Shown in pieces: positions 16,649-25,814 of a stretch of DNA of 64,000 nt; position 1 is the stretch's first letter; the number at the start of each line of letters is the position of its first letter. The DNA lies in contig CAKRGF010000007.1 in assembly GCA_934322085.1 (NCBI GenBank), positions 1 to 64,000 on the forward strand, in the 5' to 3' direction. The position numbers were made by a program, and so were the translations under genes. Under the pieces are notes generated by a model. It searched no databases. It was not told the origin of the DNA and saw only the letters and a program-made list of their open reading frames with translations. Source of the DNA: an uncultured Eubacterium sp. GTDB taxonomy: Bacteria > Bacillota > Clostridia > Lachnospirales > Lachnospiraceae.

Positions 16649-18279
16649 TACATCGCCCCCCAATCTTCATTAATCCAGTTACGCAAAAGTAAAGCTACCG
16701 CTTCCGGATTTTCGTCTACGAATTTTTCTATCATGATGCGGGTATCCGATTTGTCTTCCAGTTCGATTTCTTCCAGTGTCTGTGCATTATCCTGCGTTGT
16801 AGCAAGCAAATCTTCCACAGAAAGCTCCGGCTCCATCTCGGTAACCTCAACCGGTGAAGTACCTTTAATAATAACAAAGATTAACAAACCGGCAATCAAA
16901 ACCGTGAGAATCACCATCAGGTAATTTGTTACATTATCTCCAAATGAACTTGCTTCTTTTGCCTCAAATACCGGTTTTTCCACTACACGAATCTGAATGT
17001 TATTTTCAGTAATACCGGTAGCGGCAGCCACAAGCTGTGACAAATCGGTTGGCACCTGCTGTTCCGTCACATTACTGTTTGCATCCACATACTCATCAAA
17101 TGTCATATTATCAAGAGCACCCTGTGACTCTAAAGTCTCTTCTTTCACCACACGGTAATGTGTCAGCACAATTGCAATAGAGGACTCATCCTTCTTTACT
17201 GCACCAATTTCATGTTCAATATTCTGAACGGTTTTATTCGGCAGATAGTCATATTTATTTAATATCGTTTCCGATGAACTATCTCCGTTATCGGTAATCA
17301 TCGTGTCAGTAACATCACCATTCGAATCGGTTCCAGGAGGCATGCCGCCGGAAGAGGAGGCTCCTGTTGATTTATACTCGTAGGAACTGCCATACAATCC
17401 TTGATCCTGTCCCTCATTTGTTGTATATGTAGTAACCAGTTCCGTTAATTTGTTCATGTCGAACACAATATTATTCTTAGAAACTTCAACATCGTCATAA
17501 CCTGCTTTTGTCAAAAGGTCACGCACATATTTAGCGAAGTTATTTTTCAGTTTATCACGGTAATCTTCGGTACTGCTGATTGTTCCGCCAAGTCCGGCAT
17601 CCTGCTGTCCGTTAAACAAAAGATTTCCTTTTGTATCGGTGAGGACAATATGATCCGGTTTGGTACTTCCTACCGCGTTAGCAAGATAATAAGCAATCGC
17701 ATCTGCGGTATCGCTGTCCATCGTTTTGCTGCCCGCCATTTTAAATGATACGCTCACCGAAGTATCCTGCTTGTCCGCATAAATCGTACCATCATCTTTC
17801 GGACGGTTGATATAAACAGTCGCATCTTCCACACCATCAAAATTCAAAAGTCCCTTGCGAATTGACGACTGCAAAGCCAGTGTTGCTTTAGTCTGCTTTT
17901 CATCCGAAGATGTCGTCATGTCTGACTGAAGTGCTTTTTCCCATGTCATTTCATCATCCGTAATCTGATTTTCCCCCATCAGCAAAACGGCATCTGAATA
18001 CTGTGACTGCTCCACCTTAAATGTTGTATTTCCGTTGTTATCCGATTCTTTTACATAATCAAGTCCAGCCCCCTGCAGTGCCGTATCAAACGTCGTAGCA
18101 GTTTCACCACTTAACGTAGCAACGTCGGTATACACCGGGCGGGTCATAAAATAAGCAAGCAAAACAATCGCAACCAAAATTGCGCATGCTACACAAATTA
18201 TAATTGTTTTCTGTTTTGATGTATACTTATTCCAAAACTCAAGAATTTTGTCCTTGAGTGCAATCAATTGTTCCATCAT
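16648..18279 (-). CDS. fliF: FliF, MS-ring protein
   Basis: FliF forms the membrane/supramembrane ring on which the motor is built. The 543-residue product has two membrane helices (about 26-45 and 447-466), with the ring-building YscJ/FliF motifs in the large external part between them. An acidic C-terminal tail binds FliG (INEDWGAM end). A Gly/Ser/Asp-rich loop lies near 305-335. The N-terminal basic stretch and length match the family. It is followed by fliG with a TAATG overlap. Confidence 0.95.
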   Translation of the reverse strand: MMEQLIALKDKILEFWNKYTSKQKTIIICVACAILVAIVLLAYFMTRPVYTDVATLSGETATTFDTALQGAGLDYVKESDNNGNTTFKVEQSQYSDAVLLMGENQITDDEMTWEKALQSDMTTSSDEKQTKATLALQSSIRKGLLNFDGVEDATVYINRPKDDGTIYADKQDTSVSVSFKMAGSKTMDSDTADAIAYYLANAVGSTKPDHIVLTDTKGNLLFNGQQDAGLGGTISSTEDYRDKLKNNFAKYVRDLLTKAGYDDVEVSKNNIVFDMNKLTELVTTYTTNEGQDQGLYGSSYEYKSTGASSSGGMPPGTDSNGDVTDTMITDNGDSSSETILNKYDYLPNKTVQNIEHEIGAVKKDESSIAIVLTHYRVVKEETLESQGALDNMTFDEYVDANSNVTEQQVPTDLSQLVAAATGITENNIQIRVVEKPVFEAKEASSFGDNVTNYLMVILTVLIAGLLIFVIIKGTSPVEVTEMEPELSVEDLLATTQDNAQTLEEIELEDKSDTRIMIEKFVDENPEAVALLLRNWINEDWGAM

Positions 18280-18311
18280 TGTTTTCTATCGCTCCTCAAC
18301 GCCTTTGTCAG

Positions 18312-18638
18312 TTAAATCTGCATATTCATAATCGAACGATATGCTTCTACTGCTGTGTTTTTTACTGCTACCGTATATTGCAGTGATACATTTGCTTTCT
18401 GCTGAGCAACCATCAAATCATGAAGACTGTCGCTCTGTCCCATTGCATACTTTACTTCTTCTACTTCTGCTGCATTGGAATAATCTTCCGTCTGTTGCAC
18501 TAAATTCATCGCTGAATTTAACAAACTGCCAAAGCTTGCTGTGCCGCTTCCTTTTGATTTTTCCGTCTGTAAACTATTATCTGCGTATTTACTGATATTT
18601 TCAATGCCACTAATTGCAGACAAACTAGCAATATCCAT
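18312..18638 (-). CDS. fliE: FliE, hook-basal body adaptor
   Basis: FliE joins the MS ring to the rod. The 108-residue protein has a polar N-terminus and a conserved helical C-terminal part with VKYAMGQSDSLHDLMVAQQK and SLQYTVAVKNTAVEAYRSIM, both close to the family consensus. Start ATG follows GGAGGAAACCTAA. It sits 21 nt after flgC and 32 nt before fliF as in Bacillus. Confidence 0.95.
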   Translation of the reverse strand: MDIASLSAISGIENISKYADNSLQTEKSKGSGTASFGSLLNSAMNLVQQTEDYSNAAEVEEVKYAMGQSDSLHDLMVAQQKANVSLQYTVAVKNTAVEAYRSIMNMQI

Positions 18639-18659
18639 TTAGGTTTCCTCCATTCACAA

Positions 18660-19100
18660 TTAACTCTGTCCAATATCAAGTGCCTTAAGAGCCATCCCTT
18701 TTGTCGAATTCATTACCGTAACATTTGCTTCAAAAGCCCTTGTCGCATCAATCATATTTGTCATCTCGGTCACGGTATTTACATTCGGATACGTCACGTA
18801 TCCATCTTCATCCGCATCCGGATGGGAAGGGTCATATACTTTACTTCCTTCGGAATTATCTTCCACTATTTTACTTGCCTTAACACCTTTTCCAATATTA
18901 TGACGGTTTGCCATGCTAAGACTTTCACTAAAACTCGGATAACTTTTCTCCTCAAAAAGAACAGTCTTCCTCTTATATGGTTTGCCATCTTTTCCACGAG
19001 TCGTGTTTACATTGGCAATATTTTCCGAAATTGTATCCATTCGAAGCTGCTGCGCCGTCATACCGGTAGCGCTCACATCCAAAGCCCCAAATACTGACAT
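18660..19100 (-). CDS. flgC: FlgC, proximal rod protein
   Basis: FlgC is a rod subunit. The 146-residue product begins MSVFGALDVSATGMTAQQLR, carries the rod signature MDTISENIANVNTTRGKDG, and ends with the matching helix TNMIDATRAFEANVTVMNST. The ATG at 19100 is preferred over one two codons earlier because AGGAGGA lies the right distance before it. It is 21 nt downstream of flgB. Confidence 0.96.
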   Translation of the reverse strand: MSVFGALDVSATGMTAQQLRMDTISENIANVNTTRGKDGKPYKRKTVLFEEKSYPSFSESLSMANRHNIGKGVKASKIVEDNSEGSKVYDPSHPDADEDGYVTYPNVNTVTEMTNMIDATRAFEANVTVMNSTKGMALKALDIGQS

Positions 19101-19121
19101 AGTCATTCCTCCTTAATCGAT

Positions 19122-19511
19122 TTATGAAGTCTTTAACGCTGATTTCATCCGTGAAAATTCCTGACTGATCGAATTCATCAACGTATAATACTTAATCTGG
19201 TTTTTTGCCAGTTCCACGTTTTCTGTCGATACATCTACGTTGTTTCCGTCACTCCGATAACTAAGCCCCGGCTGTTCATTATACACCGTTGCATTTAAAT
19301 CATTCAAATCAAGATTTGCCACCGTCTCATCTAATGAATCTGTTCCTGCCACCGCATTCGACAAATATGTCTCAAACTGTACATCTTTTCTTTTGTAACC
19401 CGGCGTGTCTGCATTTGCGATATTATTTGCCAGCACATCATTTCTTGTCCAGCTCGCATCCGCTGCCTTATCTAACACATTGATGTAATTGTATGCATTG
19501 GATAAAACCAT
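19122..19511 (-). CDS. flgB: FlgB, proximal rod protein, first gene of the fla/che operon
   Basis: FlgB is a rod subunit and here the first gene of the flagellar string. The 129-residue product has the rod signature LANNIANADTPGYKRKDVQF (about 27-46) and a C-terminal helix with ELAKNQIKYYTLMNSISQEF. The start has AGAAAGGAAG upstream. The 81-nt gap to codY contains a hairpin with a T-run but no clear -35/-10 pair, so the operon promoter is either upstream of codY, inside the hairpin region, or not sigma-A-like. Confidence 0.95.
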   Translation of the reverse strand: MVLSNAYNYINVLDKAADASWTRNDVLANNIANADTPGYKRKDVQFETYLSNAVAGTDSLDETVANLDLNDLNATVYNEQPGLSYRSDGNNVDVSTENVELAKNQIKYYTLMNSISQEFSRMKSALKTS

Positions 19512-19547
19512 CGTAGCACTTCCTTTCTTATTTCTTTATTTCTAGAA

Positions 19548-19594
19548 AAACGCAAACGGCATTATGACTTCCCATCACAATTCCCTTTGCGTTT
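19548..19594 (-). terminator. Hairpin after codY, probable (partial) terminator
   Basis: On the minus strand AAACGCAAA (19586-19594) and TTTGCGTTT (19548-19556) form a 9-bp stem overlapping the codY stop codon, followed by TTTTTC. The 29-nt loop contains no obvious second strong stem. It would separate codY from flgB or let only part of the transcription through. Confidence 0.6.
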
Positions 19595-20372
19595 ACGAAT
19601 TCCATTTCTCACGATAATAACTGTTAAACTCGGTATAGACAATATCATTCAGAACCTTAATGTGCGTTCCTTTCACTCCGGATGACTTTGTCTTGATTAA
19701 GCCAGCGCTCTCTAATTTTCGCAAAGCATTGACAATAACAGTCCTTGTAATGCCAATTTCTCCGGCAAGCTTGCTCGTCACAAGGGTACCATCCTCTCCC
19801 CCCATTGCATGGAATACGTAACTGACCGCTTTCTGCTCAAGTGGCGTAAGCGTCGTCAAGGCAGAAGAGAAATTACTCTTCTTATGCTGCTCAATATCTG
19901 ATTCCTCTTGAATGGACCTCATAATTTCAAGCCCTACCACAGTCGTGCTATATTCACTTAAAATAATGTCCTCAATCGAAAATGTTTCCTGACGCCGGCA
20001 TAAAAACAATGTTCCCAACCTCTCTCCACCAATACTGATTGGTGTAATCAGCGCCTCAACCCCTTGTTTTTCTTCTTTGGAAAAACCAAGAGTCTCCAGA
20101 TTCACATTTTCTTTTGTCGACAACACATTAAGGAAACGCTCATTTAACGTCGTCTCGATATAACTGCCCCGTTTACTCTGAAAACTCGGAATCATCCCGT
20201 CATCATTCACATAAGTTCCCAACAACTTTCCTTTACTGCTGATTATGTAAGCATTTGCTAAAAGCATCTGTCCCAGCACAAAACAAATATCTGCAAATGC
20301 TACCTTAGATGAATGTCTGTCATTGAGGAGACGGTTTATTTTTCGAGTCTTATCCAATAATTGAATACTCAT
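19593..20372 (-). CDS. codY: CodY, GTP/branched-chain amino acid-sensing repressor
   Basis: CodY is the global Firmicute regulator that senses GTP and branched-chain amino acids. It represses nutrient-limitation genes, in Bacillus including the fla/che operon. The 259-residue product has the N-terminal GAF-type ligand domain (about 1-150) and a C-terminal winged helix-turn-helix. The near-invariant motif there is TRTVIVNALRKLESAGLIKT, followed by SSGVKGTH. Length matches the family. It lies directly upstream of flgB as in B. subtilis and has its own sigma-A-type promoter. Confidence 0.97.
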   Translation of the reverse strand: MSIQLLDKTRKINRLLNDRHSSKVAFADICFVLGQMLLANAYIISSKGKLLGTYVNDDGMIPSFQSKRGSYIETTLNERFLNVLSTKENVNLETLGFSKEEKQGVEALITPISIGGERLGTLFLCRRQETFSIEDIILSEYSTTVVGLEIMRSIQEESDIEQHKKSNFSSALTTLTPLEQKAVSYVFHAMGGEDGTLVTSKLAGEIGITRTVIVNALRKLESAGLIKTKSSGVKGTHIKVLNDIVYTEFNSYYREKWNS

Positions 20373-20394
20373 ATTGCTTGTCCCCCATGGAACA

Positions 20395-20423
20395 ATATTA
20401 TCACAATTTCACCTTATTGACAA
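20395..20423 (-). promoter_or_regulatory. codY promoter
   Basis: On the minus strand TTGTCA (20418-20423) is followed by exactly 17 bp and TAATAT (20395-20400), about 23 bases before the codY ATG. Both hexamers match the sigma-A consensus at five of six positions. An inverted repeat ACAAGC...GCTTGT overlaps the -35. Confidence 0.75.
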
Positions 20424-20442
20424 GCATTATGTCGCTTGTTTT

Positions 20443-22506
20443 TTATTTCTCTTTCTTTTCAATATAACCACAGGTGTTATCGGCGCAGACTAACTTACTG
20501 CCTTTTTCCAACATCATGCCGCCACACTTTGGACAGCGTTCATTTGACGGCTTCTGCCAGGTCATCACATCGCACTCCGGATTATTCTCACAGCCATAAT
20601 AACGACGGCCTTTCTGTGTCTTTTTAATGACAATCTCACCGCCGCATTTCGGACATTTTACACCGATTTTTTCATAGTACGGTTTCGTGTTTCTGCACTC
20701 TGGAAATCCCGGACAAGCTAAGAATTTGCCATGCGGTCCATACTTAATTACCATATTGCGTCCGCATAACTCACAAACGACATCGGTTACTTCATCTTCT
20801 ATTTTAATCTTTTCGAGTGCTTTTTCTGCATGTGAAACAGCCTTTTCCAAATCCGGATAGAAGTTTCTCACAATGGTCTTCCATTCCACCTTACCCTCGG
20901 CAACACCATCTAGCAAAGCTTCCATCGTCGCTGTAAAGTTTACATCCACAATACTAGGAAATGCACTCACCATAATCTGATTTACAATATCTCCCAAATC
21001 CGACAAATACAAATTCTTCTGTTCCTTTGCCACATAGCGGCGTGAAATCAATGTTGAAATTGTTGGCGCATAGGTACTTGGGCGTCCAATTCCTAACTCT
21101 TCAAGAGTTTTTACTAAAGAAGCCTCGGTAAAATGCGCCGGCGGCTGCGTAAAATGCTGTTCCGGCAGTAATTCACTTAAAGACAGCACAGAATCCTTTG
21201 TTACTTTAGCAAGCACAGCATTTGGCTCTTCTTTATCATCATCCTGCTGGTACACCGACAAAAAGCCCGGAAATACAAGTTTGGAACCGGAACTTGCAAA
21301 TTGATGTTTTCCTGCCATAATGCGAACTGAAATCGTATCGTATTTTGCTGAGTGCATACGGCTTGCCACAAAGCGCTTCCAAATCAGCTGATACAAACGG
21401 AACTGGTCTCTCGTTAAAGATTCCTTTACCTGAACCGGTGTCAAATCCACATATGTCGGACGGATTGCTTCGTGCGCATCCTGAATCTTGCCCTTTGTTT
21501 TTGGCACTGCTGCCTTTTCAATAATATTTTCTTCTCCATATGTTTCACGAATATAATCTTTACAGGCTAAATCCGCTTCTTCCGAGATACGGACCGAATC
21601 CGTACGCAGATACGTAATCAGACCAATCGTTCCATGTCCCTTTACCTGCACACCTTCATATAACTGCTGGGCAATCTGCATTGTCTTTCTCGTTGGAAAA
21701 TTCAAGTGTTTTGCACACTCCTGCTGCAACGTAGACGTTGTAAAAGGAAGAGGTGGCTTCTTGGTGCGCTCACCCTTCTTAATACTGCTTACTTTAAAAT
21801 CTTCTTTTTCAATTTCTTTGCGGATTTTTTCTGCCTCTTCACCGGAAGCAATTTCACATTTGCCTGGATTACCATAATATTTAGCTACCAATGGCTTTTT
21901 TACACCCGGCACTGACAATTTTGCTTCCATCGACCAGTATTCTTTCGGAATAAAGGCATCAATTTCACTTTCCCTGTCAGCAATCAGACGCAGTGTTACC
22001 GACTGCACACGGCCGGCACTCAAACCTCTTTTTACCTTCTGCCACAATAACGGGCTGATCGAATAACCAACCAAACGGTCCAAAACACGTCTTGCCTGCT
22101 GGGCATCCACTAAATCCATATCAATTTCCCGCGACTGCTTTAACGACTGGCGAACCGCATTTTTTGTAATTTCATTAAAGGTAATCCGGCTTGTCTTTTT
22201 CGGGTCTAACTTCAAAGCATGACATAAATGCCAGGAAATTGCCTCTCCCTCACGGTCGGGGTCAGTTGCGAGATAAATTTTATCTGCCTTCTTGACTTCT
22301 TTTCGCAGAGAAGCCAATAGCTCACCTTTTCCTCTGATTGTAATATATTTTGGCTCAAAATCATTCTCGAAATCAACACCCATCTGGCTCTTTGGCATAT
22401 CTCTGACATGACCATTGGATGCTACCACTTCGTAATTTTTCCCTAAAAATTTTTTAATCGTCTTCGACTTTGCCGGAGACTCTACAATAATAAGATTCTT
22501 TGCCAT
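20443..22506 (-). CDS. topA: TopA, DNA topoisomerase I
   Basis: This type IA topoisomerase relaxes negative supercoils. The product is 687 residues. The N-terminal Toprim domain has IVESPAKSKTIKKFLG and the metal-binding D82/D84 in ATDPDREGE. The catalytic tyrosine is Y299 in IGLITYLRTDSVRIS. The C-terminus has three four-cysteine zinc ribbons starting near CELCGRN, CPKCGGEI and CPKCGGMM. The ATG at 22506 follows GGAGGGTAAT. A clean promoter lies upstream. dprA-topA adjacency is conserved with Bacillus. Confidence 0.97.
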   Translation of the reverse strand: MAKNLIIVESPAKSKTIKKFLGKNYEVVASNGHVRDMPKSQMGVDFENDFEPKYITIRGKGELLASLRKEVKKADKIYLATDPDREGEAISWHLCHALKLDPKKTSRITFNEITKNAVRQSLKQSREIDMDLVDAQQARRVLDRLVGYSISPLLWQKVKRGLSAGRVQSVTLRLIADRESEIDAFIPKEYWSMEAKLSVPGVKKPLVAKYYGNPGKCEIASGEEAEKIRKEIEKEDFKVSSIKKGERTKKPPLPFTTSTLQQECAKHLNFPTRKTMQIAQQLYEGVQVKGHGTIGLITYLRTDSVRISEEADLACKDYIRETYGEENIIEKAAVPKTKGKIQDAHEAIRPTYVDLTPVQVKESLTRDQFRLYQLIWKRFVASRMHSAKYDTISVRIMAGKHQFASSGSKLVFPGFLSVYQQDDDKEEPNAVLAKVTKDSVLSLSELLPEQHFTQPPAHFTEASLVKTLEELGIGRPSTYAPTISTLISRRYVAKEQKNLYLSDLGDIVNQIMVSAFPSIVDVNFTATMEALLDGVAEGKVEWKTIVRNFYPDLEKAVSHAEKALEKIKIEDEVTDVVCELCGRNMVIKYGPHGKFLACPGFPECRNTKPYYEKIGVKCPKCGGEIVIKKTQKGRRYYGCENNPECDVMTWQKPSNERCPKCGGMMLEKGSKLVCADNTCGYIEKKEK

Positions 22507-22580
22507 ATTACCCTCCATTGATAATGATAAATGCTCTCTATTTTATGAATCATATTGTTCCAAAAATTTTCACAAACTCT

Positions 22581-22609
22581 AGCATACACCATTTTAATCG
22601 GGCTTTCAA
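22581..22609 (-). promoter_or_regulatory. topA promoter
   Basis: On the minus strand TTGAAA (22604-22609), 17 bp, TATGCT (22581-22586) lies in the 110-nt gap between dprA and topA. The spacing is ideal, with five of six matches in the -35 and four of six in the -10. The expected transcript start near 22574 gives a leader of about 70 nt. Confidence 0.7.
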
Positions 22610-22616
22610 GCAATTT

Positions 22617-23690
22617 TTATATTTTTTTCATAAAGAAACTTCTGCCGACCTCGATGACATACCCCTTCCTCTGCAGCACAATCATACTCTTTAACACCTG
22701 TGCCGCTGGCATGGATAACCCCATTGAAATCTCATCCATATGCATCGTTTTTCCGCCGAGAAATGTTAGAATTTTCTGCTCTGCCTCATTCACATTTTGT
22801 GAGCCTTCAGGCGTCTTAACTCCATAATAATCTAGTATATCATCCGGCGTCAGAACCGGTACCGCTCCCATACGAATCAGCCGGTTACATCCGACACTTA
22901 ATTCATCCCCAATCCGTCCGGGAATAACAAATACATCCTTTCCCTGCTCAAGCGCCGCATCTGCTGTAATCAAAGAACCACTCTTTTCTCTGGCTTCCAC
23001 CACTAAAATTCCATCCGACAGACCGCTGATAATACGGTTTCTCATAGGAAAGAACACCGGCTTTGCACGGGCATACACCGGAAATTCAGAAATCACCCCT
23101 CCATGCCTTATAATACTCTCATACAAATTCTGATGACACGAAGGATAACACCTCATCACACCAGAGCCTAATACAGCATAGGTTTCACCTCCGGCTTCTA
23201 ACGCTCCCTGGTGTCCCCATCCATCAATTCCAAGTGCCATCCCGCTAATCACATAAACACCAGCTGCAGCCAGACGATAACTAAACATCCGTGCCATATC
23301 CCGTCCGTACAGCGTACAATTCCTCGCCCCAACAACTGCCACAGAAAGTTTTGCTGCATCCGGCAGTTTTCCTTTTACAAAAAGCCTCTTTGGTGGGGAG
23401 TCAATGTGTTTTAACCGGTCCGGATAAGATTCATGAAAATAGGAATAAAACGAAATATGATTCTTCTCTAACTGCTCCCACTCATGCCGCCATCCCTCCT
23501 GCTTATAAGTTTTGGCAAACTGATTCCTTTCCCGTGGTTTCATCCACTCTGCGTTTTCGATATCCGTTTCGGAAAGAGATTGCGCCTTATCTATACTTTT
23601 ATACCGCTCAAAGAACCTCTGCACAAAAGATAAACCAACACCGGAAAGGGAGGTCAGCCAGAACAGATATTTTTCTTCTTCCTTTGTCAT
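22617..23690 (-). CDS. dprA: DprA/Smf, DNA-processing protein
   Basis: DprA protects incoming single-stranded DNA and loads RecA during transformation. The 357-residue product has an N-terminal helix-hairpin-helix-like segment (LSGVGLSFVQRFF), the Rossmann core with VVGARNCTLYGRDMAR and ISGMALGIDGWGHQGAL, and a C-terminal winged-helix-like part. Length is normal. Its ATG overlaps the comM stop by four bases (ATGA), so the two are translationally coupled. Natural competence in this group is not demonstrated by this gene alone. Confidence 0.95.
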   Translation of the reverse strand: MTKEEEKYLFWLTSLSGVGLSFVQRFFERYKSIDKAQSLSETDIENAEWMKPRERNQFAKTYKQEGWRHEWEQLEKNHISFYSYFHESYPDRLKHIDSPPKRLFVKGKLPDAAKLSVAVVGARNCTLYGRDMARMFSYRLAAAGVYVISGMALGIDGWGHQGALEAGGETYAVLGSGVMRCYPSCHQNLYESIIRHGGVISEFPVYARAKPVFFPMRNRIISGLSDGILVVEAREKSGSLITADAALEQGKDVFVIPGRIGDELSVGCNRLIRMGAVPVLTPDDILDYYGVKTPEGSQNVNEAEQKILTFLGGKTMHMDEISMGLSMPAAQVLKSMIVLQRKGYVIEVGRSFFMKKI

Positions 23691-25219
23691 ATCGTCTCCA
23701 CCCCCCAGTATTTGCGGTCCACACTGCGAAAACGAACCGCCTCTGTTATATGGCTTTCTAAAATCGTATCACTTTCCTCTAAATCTGCAACTGTCCTTGA
23801 TACACGTACAATCCGGCAAAGCCGTCTCACACTCATCTGCTCTTTTCGAAATAGAAATTCTAAAAATTCTTTTTCTGCCGGTCCCATTACGCAATATTTT
23901 TTCATCGCCTGCGGCGTCAACTCACTATTATAGGAAAAGTTTTCTTTTTGATAGCGTTCCTTTTGAATCCTATGCACCCGCTTCACACGTTCTCTTATCT
24001 GCTTACTTGTCTCTCCCTTTTTCTCATACAGGGAAAATTCAGGCAGCCCTGTCTCTACACATAAATCCATCCGGTCTAACAAAGGCTCACTAATTTTCGC
24101 TAAATAGTGCCTGATATCTGCTGTCGTACACCGGCATTTGTCCCGGTTTGGATAATAGCCGCACCTGCATGGGTTCATCGCAGCCACAAACGAGCAGTCC
24201 GATGGATACTCATAACTGCTCCCAACACGTGCAATCGTCACTTTCTGTTCCTCTAACGGCTGCCTGAGCACCTCTAAGGCATTCCTTGAAAATTCCGGAA
24301 GTTCATCCAAAAACAAAATTCCCTTTGATGCCAATGTAATCTCTCCCGGCATCGGAATCCTGCCACCCCCGGTGAGAGCCGTCGCCGTCGTTGTATGATG
24401 GGGAGCACGAAACGGCCGTCTTTTCAGCACGGACGCATGTTCCCCTAAAAGTCCACACACACTGTACAATCTCGTTACTTCCACACTTTCTTCTAACGTC
24501 ATCGGCGGCAGAATCGTTGGAAGCCTCTTCGCAAGCATCGTCTTCCCACTTCCAGGTGGTCCAATCAACAAAAGATTATGTCTTCCACTCACCGCAATTT
24601 CCGCCGCACGTTTCATCATCCCCTGCCCTTTGATATCTAAAAAATCCAGTCCTTCTTCCTGTGACTCATCCCACTTTTCAAAAGGAATATATACTTTCTT
24701 TAGCGAAATTTCTCCCCTCAGAAAACGCAGTGTTTCCGAAAGACTCTCTACTCCATAAAGAGAAATTCCTTCTAATACGGCAGCCTCCTCTACATTTCCT
24801 TTTGGCACAAGAAACTGGCGAAGTCCCTGCTTCTTTCCTTCTAAGACCATGGCTAATACACCATTTACACTCTGTACGGAACCATCTAAACCAAGTTCCC
24901 CGATAAACATTGTATCTTTGATACATTCTTTGGATAAATGACCGAATGCGGTCAATAGACAAATAGCGATTGGAAGGTCAAACGTTGTGCCTTCCTTTCT
25001 TACATTCGCAGGCGATAGATTTACCGTAATGCGTTTCGCCGGAAAACGAATTCCCATCTGGCGCACGGCAATCCGCACGCGCTCCCTCGCCTCTTTCACG
25101 GCAGAGGCTAAAAATCCCACCATATCAAAAACGGGCAGACCATCACTGACATCTGCCTCAATACGGATTACTCTGGCTTTTGTACCATAGACATCCGCGC
25201 CAAATGATTGACTAAACAT
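23687..25219 (-). CDS. comM: ComM/YifB-type AAA+ ATPase
   Basis: This YifB/ComM-type protein has a Lon/S5-like N-terminal domain and a magnesium-chelatase-type AAA+ core. ComM is a hexameric branch-migration helicase in competent bacteria. In the 510-residue product Walker A is GPPGSGKT at 220-227, Walker B is KGILFLDELPEF, and an arginine finger region follows in FVAAMNPCRCGYYPNRDKCR. The C-terminal Mg_chelatase_C part is complete. It is co-transcribed with dprA, which supports a DNA-uptake or recombination role. It has its own promoter. Confidence 0.93.
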   Translation of the reverse strand: MFSQSFGADVYGTKARVIRIEADVSDGLPVFDMVGFLASAVKEARERVRIAVRQMGIRFPAKRITVNLSPANVRKEGTTFDLPIAICLLTAFGHLSKECIKDTMFIGELGLDGSVQSVNGVLAMVLEGKKQGLRQFLVPKGNVEEAAVLEGISLYGVESLSETLRFLRGEISLKKVYIPFEKWDESQEEGLDFLDIKGQGMMKRAAEIAVSGRHNLLLIGPPGSGKTMLAKRLPTILPPMTLEESVEVTRLYSVCGLLGEHASVLKRRPFRAPHHTTTATALTGGGRIPMPGEITLASKGILFLDELPEFSRNALEVLRQPLEEQKVTIARVGSSYEYPSDCSFVAAMNPCRCGYYPNRDKCRCTTADIRHYLAKISEPLLDRMDLCVETGLPEFSLYEKKGETSKQIRERVKRVHRIQKERYQKENFSYNSELTPQAMKKYCVMGPAEKEFLEFLFRKEQMSVRRLCRIVRVSRTVADLEESDTILESHITEAVRFRSVDRKYWGVETI

Positions 25220-25253
25220 AAAATCCTCCTAACCTGAGGAACAAACCAAATAT

Positions 25254-25282
25254 ATCATATCACACAGGTTGGGGGGATGCAA
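25254..25282 (-). promoter_or_regulatory. comM-dprA promoter
   Basis: On the minus strand TTGCAT (25277-25282), 17 bp including a C-run, TATGAT (25254-25259), about 35 bases before the comM ATG. Five of six consensus matches in the -10 and four of six in the -35. Confidence 0.65.
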
Positions 25283-25289
25283 GTCTTTT

Positions 25290-25754
25290 TTAGTTCTTTT
25301 GCTGTTTCTCCAACAATTTTTTTATTTCGTCCATAAACGTATTCACATCTTTAAATTCACGATATACGGAAGCAAAACGAACATAAGCAACTGGATCTAA
25401 CTGCTGCAGCTTGTCCATCAGAATTTCTCCGATTTTTTTACTCTCTATTTCTTTTTCTCCGAGATTAAATACCGCGCTTTCCACAGAATCGACCAATTCA
25501 TTAATCTGGTCGACTGAAATCGGCCGTTTAATACATGAGCGGAATACACCGCGCTCAATTTTCGAGCGGTCATATGGCTCTCTCATCTGGTCTTTCTTTA
25601 TAACAACGAGAGGAATCGTCTCTAATTTCTCATAGGTCGTAAAACGCTTCCCACATTTTTCACACTGACGGCGGCGGCGAATCGAATTATTATCATCGGC
25701 CGGTCTTGAATCAATTACTTTCGTATTTTCTTCTGCACAAAATGGACATTTCAT
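25290..25754 (-). CDS. nrdR: NrdR, ribonucleotide reductase repressor
   Basis: NrdR senses ATP/dATP and represses ribonucleotide reductase genes. The 154-residue product has the N-terminal zinc ribbon (C3, C6, C31, C34), the DNA-binding basic run SIRRRRQCEKCGKRFTTYE, and an ATP-cone domain (about 48-138) starting PLVVIKKDQMREPYDRSKIE. Length is standard. It is 60 nt behind the ylmC-type gene but has its own promoter. Confidence 0.97.
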   Translation of the reverse strand: MKCPFCAEENTKVIDSRPADDNNSIRRRRQCEKCGKRFTTYEKLETIPLVVIKKDQMREPYDRSKIERGVFRSCIKRPISVDQINELVDSVESAVFNLGEKEIESKKIGEILMDKLQQLDPVAYVRFASVYREFKDVNTFMDEIKKLLEKQQKN

Positions 25755-25783
25755 AGTCTTCTCTCCTTCTTTTCACTACTGTA

Positions 25784-25812
25784 AGTATATCGAATTTTGG
25801 GCATGAAGTAAA
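25784..25812 (-). promoter_or_regulatory. nrdR promoter
   Basis: On the minus strand TTTACT (25807-25812), 17 bp, TATACT (25784-25789), located between the ylmC-type gene and nrdR, about 30 bases before the nrdR ATG. The -35 overlaps the end of the upstream gene's trailer. Confidence 0.65.
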
Positions 25813-25814
25813 GA

